A stretch of 64,000 bases of DNA from Mucilaginibacter geliditolerans (GTDB taxonomy: Bacteria; Bacteroidota; Bacteroidia; Sphingobacteriales; Sphingobacteriaceae), in assembly GCF_014200495.1 (NCBI RefSeq), contig NZ_JACHBY010000007.1, forward strand, positions 1 to 64,000. Reading direction: 5' to 3'. The notes beneath the pieces are model-generated. The model did not search any database. It was given only the letters and a program-made list of their open reading frames with translations, and was not told where the DNA came from. This document shows, in pieces, positions 9,036 to 16,343 of the stretch (its first letter is position 1; each line of letters begins with the position of its first letter). The translations under genes were made by a program, and so were the position numbers.

Positions 9036-9097
9036 GATAATAGATTAATGAGCTAAAGGCGGAATTTGTTTGTGTTTTGCAAACTACAGGTTTATTG

Positions 9098-9128
9098 GTT
9101 CGAAGTCGGGAAACTTCGAACAGCGGGG
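9098..9128 (+). repeat. REP-type hairpin with GCGGGG tail
   Basis: A hairpin with stem GTTCGAAGT and loop CGGGAA, ending at 9121, is followed by AGCGGGG. It is a near copy of 6555-6586 and has the same total length (24 nt) as the RAYT-associated hairpins. It sits between divergent genes. Confidence 0.65.
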
Positions 9129-9181
9129 AGGAAGTAGAACAGCGGTGAGTGTATAATTTAAAAATTCATTTATATTTGATA

Positions 9182-9547
9182 ATGCCTAATGATCAGCAAG
9201 CACTTCCCGGAGCACAGTCGGAACCTACAAAAAAATATAAATTCCCTTTTTTACACTTTATTGCTGGTCTCGTATTATCATTTATCAGCTTTTGGGGTTT
9301 AATATGTATTTGGTATAGTGTTGCTTCAAACAATGATGGTGTAATCGGTAGTTTAAATACTTTTCCTCCTGTTTTAAGGGCATATTTAATTCCTGAAATT
9401 CTCGTAATTGGTATATTGATCGGGTTGGCTATCAGAAGTCATAGGTTAACGAAGCGGGGCTATAAGTCATCATATATCACTATGATCGTTATTAATATAG
9501 TGTGCTTTTGTTTTATATGCTTTGTGATGAGCTCAATGCAATGTTGA
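9182..9547 (+). CDS. Small hypothetical membrane protein
   Basis: From the ATG at 9182 the protein is 121 residues (MPNDQQALPGAQSEPTKKYK...). A GTG at 9149 would give 11 more residues but a poorer N-terminus. Three hydrophobic segments are visible: FLHFIAGLVLSFISFWGLICIW, a second around PEILVIGILIGLAI and a third near the C-terminus (MIVINIVCFCFICFVM). I do not recognise a family. A TATATTTG at 9171-9178 is too close to the ATG to be its promoter. Confidence 0.6.
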   Translation: MPNDQQALPGAQSEPTKKYKFPFLHFIAGLVLSFISFWGLICIWYSVASNNDGVIGSLNTFPPVLRAYLIPEILVIGILIGLAIRSHRLTKRGYKSSYITMIVINIVCFCFICFVMSSMQC

Positions 9548-9589
9548 TTTTGTATTTTGTTGATTTTTAATATGATGTATATAAATTAA

Positions 9590-9637
9590 CCACATCCTGA
9601 AAATCAATTTAATCCAATAAAATCCTGGTTGTCGCTC
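9590..9637. repeat. Dispersed repeat, reverse copy of 6318-6367
   Basis: Blocks CACATCCTGAAAATCA, AATCCAATAAAATCCTGG match the reverse complement of 6318-6367. It lies 5' of trxA. Confidence 0.6.
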
Positions 9638-9674
9638 ATTCATTTGTCACATTGTCATATTGGCAGACGAATGA

Positions 9675-9706
9675 TTGTGGCAAGCAATTTGAATAGTATA
9701 TATTTG
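9675..9706 (+). promoter_or_regulatory. Predicted promoter of trxA
   Basis: TTG at 9675-9677 and TATATTTG at 9699-9706 are 21 bp apart, matching the Bacteroidota consensus (TTG, about 19-21 bp, TAnnTTTG). The predicted transcript starts about 20 nt before the trxA ATG. Confidence 0.55.
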
Positions 9707-9732
9707 TATAACAAAATTTAAAAATAAATATC

Positions 9733-10050
9733 ATGGCTTTAGAAATAACAGATGCAAACTTTGAGGAGCTTGTTCTTAAATCAGATAAACCAGTACTAAT
9801 TGATTTTTGGGCTGAATGGTGTGGTCCTTGTCGCATGGTTGGTCCGGTAGTTGAAGAAATTGCAAAGGAATATGAAGGCAAAGCTATTGTAGGCAAAGTT
9901 AACGTCGACAATAACCCAGGTATATCAATGAAATTTGGTATCCGTAACATCCCTGCTTTATTATACTTTAAAAACGGCGAAATTGTTGACAAACAAATCG
10001 GCGCTGTTCCAAAATCAATTTTAGCCGGCAAATTATCTGCTCAGTTATAA
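9733..10050 (+). CDS. trxA: Thioredoxin
   Basis: This is a 105-residue single-domain thioredoxin that reduces disulfides in cytosolic proteins using electrons from thioredoxin reductase. The active site is WCGPC at 29-33 and the conserved cis-proline is Pro74 (IRNIPALLYF). There is no signal peptide, so it is the cytosolic form. It is a monocistronic unit with its own predicted promoter and a strong intrinsic terminator 33 bp after the stop. Confidence 0.96.
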   Translation: MALEITDANFEELVLKSDKPVLIDFWAEWCGPCRMVGPVVEEIAKEYEGKAIVGKVNVDNNPGISMKFGIRNIPALLYFKNGEIVDKQIGAVPKSILAGKLSAQL

Positions 10051-10082
10051 TTTAAGCTTCCAAAAAGCATAAAAAATAAATG

Positions 10083-10113
10083 AAAGCGTTACATATTCTG
10101 TAACGCTTTTTTT
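10083..10113 (+). terminator. Intrinsic terminator of trxA
   Basis: An 11-bp stem (AAAGCGTTACA paired with TGTAACGCTTT, loop TATTC) is followed by a run of seven T residues. Confidence 0.88.
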
Positions 10114-10203
10114 ATGGACCCCTCCCGGCCTCCCCAAAGGGGAGGAGTTAAGCAATTATAGAATTACCTGCTTTTATATAAAAAAACATTATACATTAGT
10201 ATT

Positions 10204-11124
10204 ATGTCACGTTTAAACGACGATCAGCAAATAAGGCAACTGGCCAATCTTGAACTACTGGCGCGCCAGGTGGTTGAGGGTTTTATTACGGGCCTGCACC
10301 AGAGCCCGTTCCATGGCTTTTCGGTGGAGTTTGCTGAACATCGTTTGTATAATAACGGGGAATCGGTAAAAAATATCGACTGGAAATTACTGGCCCGTAC
10401 CGATAAATTGTTTGTAAAGCAGTTTGAAGAGGAAACCAACCTGCGCTGTTTTCTGCTGCTGGATACTTCATCAAGTATGAACTTTCCCGAGAAAGGCATT
10501 AACAAATTACAGTTCTCCATTTACGCGGTAGCATCGCTCATGTATCTGTTCAAAAAACAGCGGGATGCGTTTGGGCTATGTTTGTTCTCGGATAAAATAG
10601 ACTGGATCAGCGCGGCTAAATCAACCAATACTCACCTGTTCTATTTGTATGCTGAATTGGAAAAGGTGTACAATCAGCCTAAAGCAAATACCAATACCAA
10701 TATAACCGATGTGCTGCACCACATAGCGCAGGAGGTTCACCAGCGATCAATGATCATTATTTTTAGTGATATGCTGGAGAACAATTTGAGTGATGATAAG
10801 CTGCAGGCCTTGTTCGCGGCTATTCAGCATTTAAAATACAATAAGCACGAAGTGGTGATATTTAACGTGAGCGACAAGCAAAAAGAGCTGGATTTTAACT
10901 TTGATAACCGCCCGCATCATTTTATTGATATGGAAAGCGGCGAGCAGGTAAAGGTGCATCCGGGCAAGATACGGGAAGCATATCTGTCGTCATTGGCGCA
11001 TTACAAAAATCAACTGAAACTTAAATGCGCCCAATATAACATTGATCTGGTTGATGCTAATATTGAGGATGGCTACAGCAATATTTTAAAGGCTTATCTT
11101 ATCAAGAGGAATAAGATGGTGTGA
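10204..11124 (+). CDS. DUF58 domain protein
   Basis: This 306-residue protein starts with the conserved DUF58 region (ANLELLARQVVEGFITGLHQ, HGFSVEFAEHRLYNNGESVKNIDW) and continues into a von Willebrand A-like domain with a MIDAS-type DTSSS at 87-91. DUF58 proteins usually accompany MoxR ATPases, but no MoxR gene is visible next to it here. No signal peptide is present. The role is probably in assembly or stress control of envelope complexes, by analogy only. Confidence 0.85.
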   Translation: MSRLNDDQQIRQLANLELLARQVVEGFITGLHQSPFHGFSVEFAEHRLYNNGESVKNIDWKLLARTDKLFVKQFEEETNLRCFLLLDTSSSMNFPEKGINKLQFSIYAVASLMYLFKKQRDAFGLCLFSDKIDWISAAKSTNTHLFYLYAELEKVYNQPKANTNTNITDVLHHIAQEVHQRSMIIIFSDMLENNLSDDKLQALFAAIQHLKYNKHEVVIFNVSDKQKELDFNFDNRPHHFIDMESGEQVKVHPGKIREAYLSSLAHYKNQLKLKCAQYNIDLVDANIEDGYSNILKAYLIKRNKMV

Positions 11125-11130
11125 AGTATA

Positions 11131-11533
11131 CCCTCTTTGCCGCTTGCGGCAGAGAGGGTGGTCGAGCGCAGCGATGACCGGGTGAGTCGGCGGAGCGCGT
11201 TTTACCCCCACCCAGCCTCCCCCTAAGCTTAGGGGGAGGTGTCGACGGAGGAGACGGAGGGGGTAGGATGCGTTAGTGATAGCAGCGGATACCGGCCTTG
11301 CGGCTAAAGCCTGTGCAGTATGAGCGGATAGCACGGCCGAAGGCAACGCCCAAATTTCTGAACCGGAATTTTTTGAATTAAGGAATTAGCAGAATTCTAT
11401 AAATTCTCTAATTCAAGAAATTCGGGTTCAGAAATTATTGAATCGTAATAGAAGAAACATAAACGCGCTCCGCCAACTCACCCCGACTATGCTACGCTGG
11501 TCGACCCCCTCTTCGCTGCGCGCAAAGAGGGTG
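11131..11533. repeat. Nested 400-bp inverted-repeat structure
   Basis: Outer arms of 73 nt (11131-11203 and 11461-11533) pair imperfectly over their whole length, with blocks CCCTCTTTG, GGTCGA, GGTGAGT and GGCGGAGCGCGTTT. Inside lie a GGGGGAGG-rich stretch, the 90-bp dispersed repeat (11270-11360, reverse copy of 6434-6524), and a second AT-rich inverted repeat at 11353-11436 (ends AATTTCTGAACC/GGTTCAGAAATT). Nothing here looks coding; a reading frame at 11086-11346 is made of repeat sequence. The rest of the 600-bp gap (11534-11724) is AT-rich and probably holds the promoter for the next gene. Confidence 0.75.
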
Positions 11534-11724
11534 GGAGAAATTATAATTATTACTAAACCTTTCCTATTCCTATCAATCCAAAATAAAATCAAATGTTCAA
11601 CCAACAATTAAAGTTTGTGTAAATAAACTTATCTTTATTATTAGTTAAAGTTGATTGAATTTTGTGAAATTGCCCAAATCAATTTCAGGATATTGATGTT
11701 AAAGAAATAAAGCTACTTTTTTAT

Positions 11725-13266
11725 ATGAGATTAGTTGTAGAACGTAAACCCATAAGAGTTAATCCCGATCCGAAACGTGTAATTGCCAGGTTCTTCTTTA
11801 ATGGGAACGATCGCGCTAAAGAAGTTATTGAGCGGGTAATGGAAATAAGCGAGGCGGCGGCATTCAGCATAGTTTCGCCGCTATTGCAGGAATACTCCAA
11901 ACGTCATCGTAATATTACCCGGGTTTTAAATCGCCATTGCAGCAGGTTAAAACCTCTTTTTTCAGAGCTTAATATTGATTACGATACCTTAACCGTATAT
12001 CGCAAATTATTGATCGGCTCGTATTTTACGCATGAGTATTCAATTGAGTCGGCTGCATTTTTTAACCCGTCGATAGTTGAGGACCCGGATCAGAGCGAGT
12101 TGCAGGAAGGGCAAAAACGGATGATCATCAGCTTCAGGGCCGTGGGCGAGGGGCACATATCATCCATCACCTTCCGCCGTGCCTTGGTTGATCAGAATAA
12201 TAATATCACCGTTTTACCGGCAGGTAGTTATATAGATGAAGCCGAGATTGTGCGCAACGCGGTTTATAACAAAAAACTGTTTTTTGATAAGGCCGTTGCC
12301 ACCCAAATAAATATTGATGTGCTGAAAGAGTTGGAATCCAAGCTCGATCATCATTTTGAATACTCCAACCTGCGCAGTGCTATCCTTGATTCGCAAAAAT
12401 TGCAGGAAAGCGATATGCAGAAACTGGAGTACGATAAAATACTCTGGCTGGCTGACTCCTACTACGAGATCGTATTTTCACTGGATACCGATATATCCGA
12501 CCGTGTTATATTTCCGATATCTGAATACGAGCGTAAGGGTATTGAGGATGCACGTTTCGTGCACTTTAAGCATGACGATGATACATCGGTATATTATGCC
12601 ACATATACCGCTTATGATGGCGCGCTGATCATGCCTAAGCTGTTGCAAACAATCGATTTTTATAACTTTAAGATAATGCCGTTATACGGTGCAGGTGCCC
12701 AGAACAAGAACCTGGCGCTGTTTCCGCGTAAGATTAATGGCAAGTATGTAATGATATCGCGCATTGATGGCTGTAATAACTACATCATGTACTCTGATAA
12801 AATAAACATATGGGAAAAGCCGGAGCTGCTTCAAAAGCCAAAGTTCAACTGGGAATTTATACAGATAGGTAACTGCGGTTCGCCGATTGAGACACCGGAT
12901 GGCTGGATAATGATAACCCACGGTGTTGGCCCGATGCGCAGGTATGTACTGGGCGCAAGCTTGCTTAAGCTTGATGATCCAGCTATTGAAATAGGCCGCC
13001 TGCGTGAGCCTTTATTGATACCCAATAGCGAAGAGCGTGAAGGCTATGTGCCAAATGTATTATATTCCTGCGGCGCTATAGTGCATAATGGCAAATTAAT
13101 TATCCCTTATGGTGTATCCGATTCATCAACAGCATTTGCTGAGCTGGATTTGAACGACCTGATTAACAAGCTGAAGGAAGATGGCGCCATATCAGCACAA
13201 ATAGATGCTGAAGCTGCTGAGAAGAAGAAAAAAGGGGAAAAGGTTACAGTAGCGGATAATGCGTAA
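11725..13266 (+). CDS. GH130 family glycoside phosphorylase/hydrolase
   Basis: The 513-residue protein has the five-bladed propeller features of GH130, a family mostly of beta-mannoside phosphorylases. RFFFNGNDRAKEVIERVMEI opens an N-terminal helical extension of about 100 residues, and the catalytic domain follows from about residue 140. GNCGSPIETPDGWIMITHGV at 382-401 is the family's conserved active-site region. No signal peptide is present, so it is cytosolic, as expected for a phosphorylase. The C-terminus is lysine-rich (EKKKKGEKV). The nearby GT4 pair on the other strand suggests a shared mannose-type oligosaccharide pathway. Substrate and the choice between phosphorolysis and hydrolysis are inference. 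Confidence 0.85.
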   Translation: MRLVVERKPIRVNPDPKRVIARFFFNGNDRAKEVIERVMEISEAAAFSIVSPLLQEYSKRHRNITRVLNRHCSRLKPLFSELNIDYDTLTVYRKLLIGSYFTHEYSIESAAFFNPSIVEDPDQSELQEGQKRMIISFRAVGEGHISSITFRRALVDQNNNITVLPAGSYIDEAEIVRNAVYNKKLFFDKAVATQINIDVLKELESKLDHHFEYSNLRSAILDSQKLQESDMQKLEYDKILWLADSYYEIVFSLDTDISDRVIFPISEYERKGIEDARFVHFKHDDDTSVYYATYTAYDGALIMPKLLQTIDFYNFKIMPLYGAGAQNKNLALFPRKINGKYVMISRIDGCNNYIMYSDKINIWEKPELLQKPKFNWEFIQIGNCGSPIETPDGWIMITHGVGPMRRYVLGASLLKLDDPAIEIGRLREPLLIPNSEEREGYVPNVLYSCGAIVHNGKLIIPYGVSDSSTAFAELDLNDLINKLKEDGAISAQIDAEAAEKKKKGEKVTVADNA

Positions 13267-13287
13267 GAGATCGTTTATTTTTCCATA

Positions 13288-13381
13288 TGTCATTGCGATC
13301 CGCTGAAAGCCGAGTGGCAACCTCGTCGCATTTAATTATGCATGCGATGAGGTTGCCGCGTCGTTCCTCCTCGCAATGACA
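13288..13381. repeat. TGTCATTGC-family inverted repeat at a convergent junction
   Basis: Arms begin TGTCATTGCGA and end TCGCAATGACA and share GGCAACCTCRTCGCAT near the loop. The hairpin lies between the convergent GH130 and APC permease genes, where it could terminate both transcripts. Confidence 0.75.
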
Positions 13382-13422
13382 TGGATTATATTAATTGTTC
13401 GCGCTTACAACAGAGTGTACTT

Positions 13423-14778
13423 TTAAACCTTACTCAGCTCCTTATCTCTCTTCCTTTTTTGCGGTTCAATAACTATAAAATAAACAGCCGCACCGGTAAG
13501 TATAAACCCTGTAGCACCAACAATATATTGCCAGTTGTTACTGAACAGGATAAAAAGCCATATAATAATGCCGATAATAGCAGGTAACGGATACAGCCAC
13601 ATTTTATAAGGCCGCACATCATCGGGTTTGGTTTTGTGCCAGTAGATAATACCTATTGATTGCCCCACAAACTGCACGATGATACGCATGGTAAGTATGG
13701 CCTTTATCACATCCGTTAATTTAAGCAGCAGGCTGAATATAAAACCTATTCCCCCTAAAAATAAGAGTGACACATAGGGAAACTGCTTTTTGGGATGAAG
13801 CTTCCCGAATATTTTAAAAAAGTTACCATCCAATGCCGCCGCATAGGGGATACGCGAATAGCCAAGCATTACCGCTAGTAGCGATGCGCTGGCAATAATC
13901 AATACCAATACTGTAGCTAATTTACCTGCAAACGGGCCATAAATAAGTTCAAAATAGGTGCTGACTATGAAATTTGACCCGGCTATCTGTTGCCATGGCA
14001 TAGCGCCCGAAACCATGATCTGCATGCCGATATACAGTATAGCAATACCACCTACCGAAATGAAGATACTGCGTGGAATGTTTTTCTCCGGATTTTTAAT
14101 ATCGCCGCCTAAGTGGCATACATTGTAATAGCCGAGGTAGGAATACACAGATTGAAGGGACGCCTGTCCAAGTCCCACCCAAAATATCGGCGTTAGATCA
14201 AAGGCATCCTTACTAAAGCCAAATGCCCATTTAGCATTGAAATTATGAAAGCCGGAGCCTATGAGCCACAGGAATGTGCCGCCAGTAATGATCCACAACA
14301 GTACCGATATTTTACCGATGCTTTTTATGTTGCGGTACAGCAATATAGTAACTACGATGACTAACGCCCCGCTCACCATTTTCTGCTGGATGCCATTTAA
14401 ACTTACCAGGTAGGTAAGGTATTTGGAGAAACCTATTGCCGCGCTTGCCACAACCAATGGTGCCTGTATAATAGTTTGCCACACCAGCAGGAACGACATC
14501 ATCTTACCAAACCTATTCTCGCCATAAACCTTTTGCAGAAAAACATAGCTGCCGCCTGCCATTGGCCATTTGGCGCCCAACTCCGCCCAAACTGATCCGT
14601 CTAAAAAAGCAAGCGCCGCGCCCAGCAGCCAGGCAAGTACGCATTGTGGCCCTCGCATGGCACCAACAATAAAAGGTATGGTTACAAACGGACCTATGCC
14701 CACCATATCGATCATATTGATGGCGGTAGCCTGTGTTAATGATAACCCGCGTTCAAGATGAGTAGAAGTTTCTGCCAT
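13423..14778 (-). CDS. APC family amino acid permease
   Basis: A 451-residue integral membrane protein with about 12 predicted segments. The N-terminal segment 1 motif is clear (TQATAINMIDMVGIGPFVTIPFIVGAM) and segment 2 has GPQCVLAWLLGAALAFLDG. Both are typical of the amino acid-polyamine-organocation superfamily, probably an H+-coupled amino acid importer or exchanger. Substrate is unknown. The ATG lies close to and possibly overlaps the divergent gene at 14821, so the two share a very short control region. Confidence 0.85.
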   Translation of the reverse strand: MAETSTHLERGLSLTQATAINMIDMVGIGPFVTIPFIVGAMRGPQCVLAWLLGAALAFLDGSVWAELGAKWPMAGGSYVFLQKVYGENRFGKMMSFLLVWQTIIQAPLVVASAAIGFSKYLTYLVSLNGIQQKMVSGALVIVVTILLYRNIKSIGKISVLLWIITGGTFLWLIGSGFHNFNAKWAFGFSKDAFDLTPIFWVGLGQASLQSVYSYLGYYNVCHLGGDIKNPEKNIPRSIFISVGGIAILYIGMQIMVSGAMPWQQIAGSNFIVSTYFELIYGPFAGKLATVLVLIIASASLLAVMLGYSRIPYAAALDGNFFKIFGKLHPKKQFPYVSLLFLGGIGFIFSLLLKLTDVIKAILTMRIIVQFVGQSIGIIYWHKTKPDDVRPYKMWLYPLPAIIGIIIWLFILFSNNWQYIVGATGFILTGAAVYFIVIEPQKRKRDKELSKV

Positions 14779-14820
14779 GCTTTGTTGTATCAGGATTTAA
14801 ATATACAATCAAAAAGCGGT

Positions 14821-15267
14821 ATGGCTAATGGTGGAGTGATTTATGACAAAAGGTACATTCTGAATAAGAATATGGATGATTATATTAGTAGGACATTAAA
14901 CACACATATTTTGATAGAAAAAGACAGCTATTTATTACTTGAAGAAATGTGTAGTGATCTGGGTATTCATTATGATCGTTACGATGCTCAAGACTGGGGA
15001 ATAATTAATGCTGATGCTAAAAGAGTTGAAGAGTTTATAAACTACTTCATGGAAAATACACTGCATAGAACGCAACAATTTCAGGTTTTTGAACTTATTA
15101 TGGCATCATACAACGAGGCCATGTTGGAAAGAATTGATACTGAGGTTTTGAAAAAAATATTTTTAGAGTTTGTAAGAATTTATAACAATGAAAAATTAGA
15201 CATCATTGTTAAATATTGGAAATCTATTTATGATGAAGAAATTTTTCCGTTAGGAAAATTATTATAA
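14821..15267 (+). CDS. Uncharacterised soluble protein
   Basis: I choose the ATG at 14821 (148 residues) because an upstream ATG at 14758 would run 21 bp into the divergent permease gene; a further ATG at 14872 is also possible. The protein is mixed helical and acidic, with no signal peptide, membrane segment or cysteine pattern. Features such as ILIEKDSYLLLEEMCSDLG and YNEAMLERIDTEVLKKIFLE suggest an all-alpha fold. It is more AT-rich than its neighbours, as often seen in transferred genes or small immunity-type proteins, but I do not recognise a family and assign no function. Confidence 0.6.
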   Translation: MANGGVIYDKRYILNKNMDDYISRTLNTHILIEKDSYLLLEEMCSDLGIHYDRYDAQDWGIINADAKRVEEFINYFMENTLHRTQQFQVFELIMASYNEAMLERIDTEVLKKIFLEFVRIYNNEKLDIIVKYWKSIYDEEIFPLGKLL

Positions 15268-15274
15268 AGACACT

Positions 15275-15304
15275 GGTCTAAGTTTAGCGCAGCGAACTTA
15301 GACC
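15275..15304. terminator. GTCTAAGTT hairpin between convergent genes
   Basis: GGTCTAAGTT and AACTTAGACC flank a 10-nt loop (TAGCGCAGCG). A related hairpin with the same stem core stands at 31010-31046, also between convergent genes. It has no clear T-run, so a bidirectional terminator role is inference. Confidence 0.55.
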
Positions 15305-15338
15305 CAAAATTCACAAAGCATCCTGCTTGTGAAAATAA

Positions 15339-16343
15339 TCAGCCTAATATCTGCTGATACAACCCATAGTAATCCTCCACCATCTTATCCCGCGAAAACT
15401 GTGAGTTGGCCCAGTCATAACAATTCTTGCGGTTTATACTACTGATCTGAGCAACCGCATCAACGGCCTCATCAATGGTATTCACCAAAAAGCCAGTCTT
15501 TTTATCCTGGATCAACTCCGGCATCGAGCCTTTGTTAAAGGCAATAACAGGTGTGCCACAAAGCATGGCTTCGGCTACGCTCATGCCAAATGGTTCATTA
15601 AAATTGATGGGATGGAGGAGGGCAGTTGCTTTGCCTAAAAGTTCTTTCCGTTTATCAGGCCCGGCATGACCAACATATATAATTTGGTCGTTGAGCTCGG
15701 GTTCTATCTTATCTTTATAATAGCCCTCATCCTGAATAATGCCTGCTATCAATAGTTTTCTTTTGCTTTTTTTTGCGATGGCAATGGCTTCGGCGGTGCC
15801 TTTATCATGATGGATCCTGCCGAAATAGAGCAGGTAATCGTCCGGCGTAGCCGTAAATCCAAAATCGCGGGTATCTAAACCATTATAAACGGTGGCTAAG
15901 TATTTCAACTCAGGACTGCGGTCAGCGTTACTGATGGATACATAATGGCCTATGGAGTTATACTTTTTATAAACCGGTATTATCCTGGGCGATGAAAAAC
16001 CGTGTATAGTGGTAATCATTGGCGTTTTTATCAATCCCGAATAGGTAAGGGGCAGAAAATCAAAATTGTTATGGATGATATCAAACTCATTAGCTTTTTC
16101 CATCAGGTTACTGATGTGCAGGCATTCTAAGACTTTTGCATCCTGCGATCTGTCCTCTTCATAGCCCTGTGCGCAAACGGCATCCAACTTTCCGGCGGTG
16201 ATGGAATCGCCGGTTGCAAAAAGTGTTGCTTCAATGCCTTTTGCAACTAGTCCTTCAGCAATGTTTGAGGCCACCTGTTCCCATGGACCGTAATGCCTTG
16301 GCGGTGTGCGCCAGGCAACGGGCGATAAAACGGCAACTTTCAT
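15339..16343 (-). CDS. GT4 family glycosyltransferase
   Basis: A 334-residue GT-B protein. The N-terminal domain starts MKVAVLSPVAWRTPPRHYGP, a signature of a GT4 subgroup with a glycine-rich acceptor loop (YGPWEQVASNIAEGL). The donor domain has YFGRIHHDKGTAEAI and INFNEPFGMSVAEAMLCGTP, giving the EX7E pattern. It overlaps the stop of the larger upstream GT4 by one base (TAATG), so translation is coupled and the two probably act in sequence on one glycan. No membrane segment is present. Confidence 0.88.
   Translation of the reverse strand: MKVAVLSPVAWRTPPRHYGPWEQVASNIAEGLVAKGIEATLFATGDSITAGKLDAVCAQGYEEDRSQDAKVLECLHISNLMEKANEFDIIHNNFDFLPLTYSGLIKTPMITTIHGFSSPRIIPVYKKYNSIGHYVSISNADRSPELKYLATVYNGLDTRDFGFTATPDDYLLYFGRIHHDKGTAEAIAIAKKSKRKLLIAGIIQDEGYYKDKIEPELNDQIIYVGHAGPDKRKELLGKATALLHPINFNEPFGMSVAEAMLCGTPVIAFNKGSMPELIQDKKTGFLVNTIDEAVDAVAQISSINRKNCYDWANSQFSRDKMVEDYYGLYQQILG

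Noticed and set aside
9171..9178. TATATTTG as promoter for the gene at 9182
   Set aside because: It ends only 3 bp before the ATG, so the transcript would start inside or after the start codon.
11086..11346. An 86-codon minus-strand frame
   Set aside because: It is built of dispersed repeat sequence (GGGGGAGG and the 90-bp repeat), with no protein-like features.
14758..14820. Upstream ATG for the unknown protein
   Set aside because: It would overlap the divergent permease gene's start by 21 bp, and a good ATG follows at 14821.
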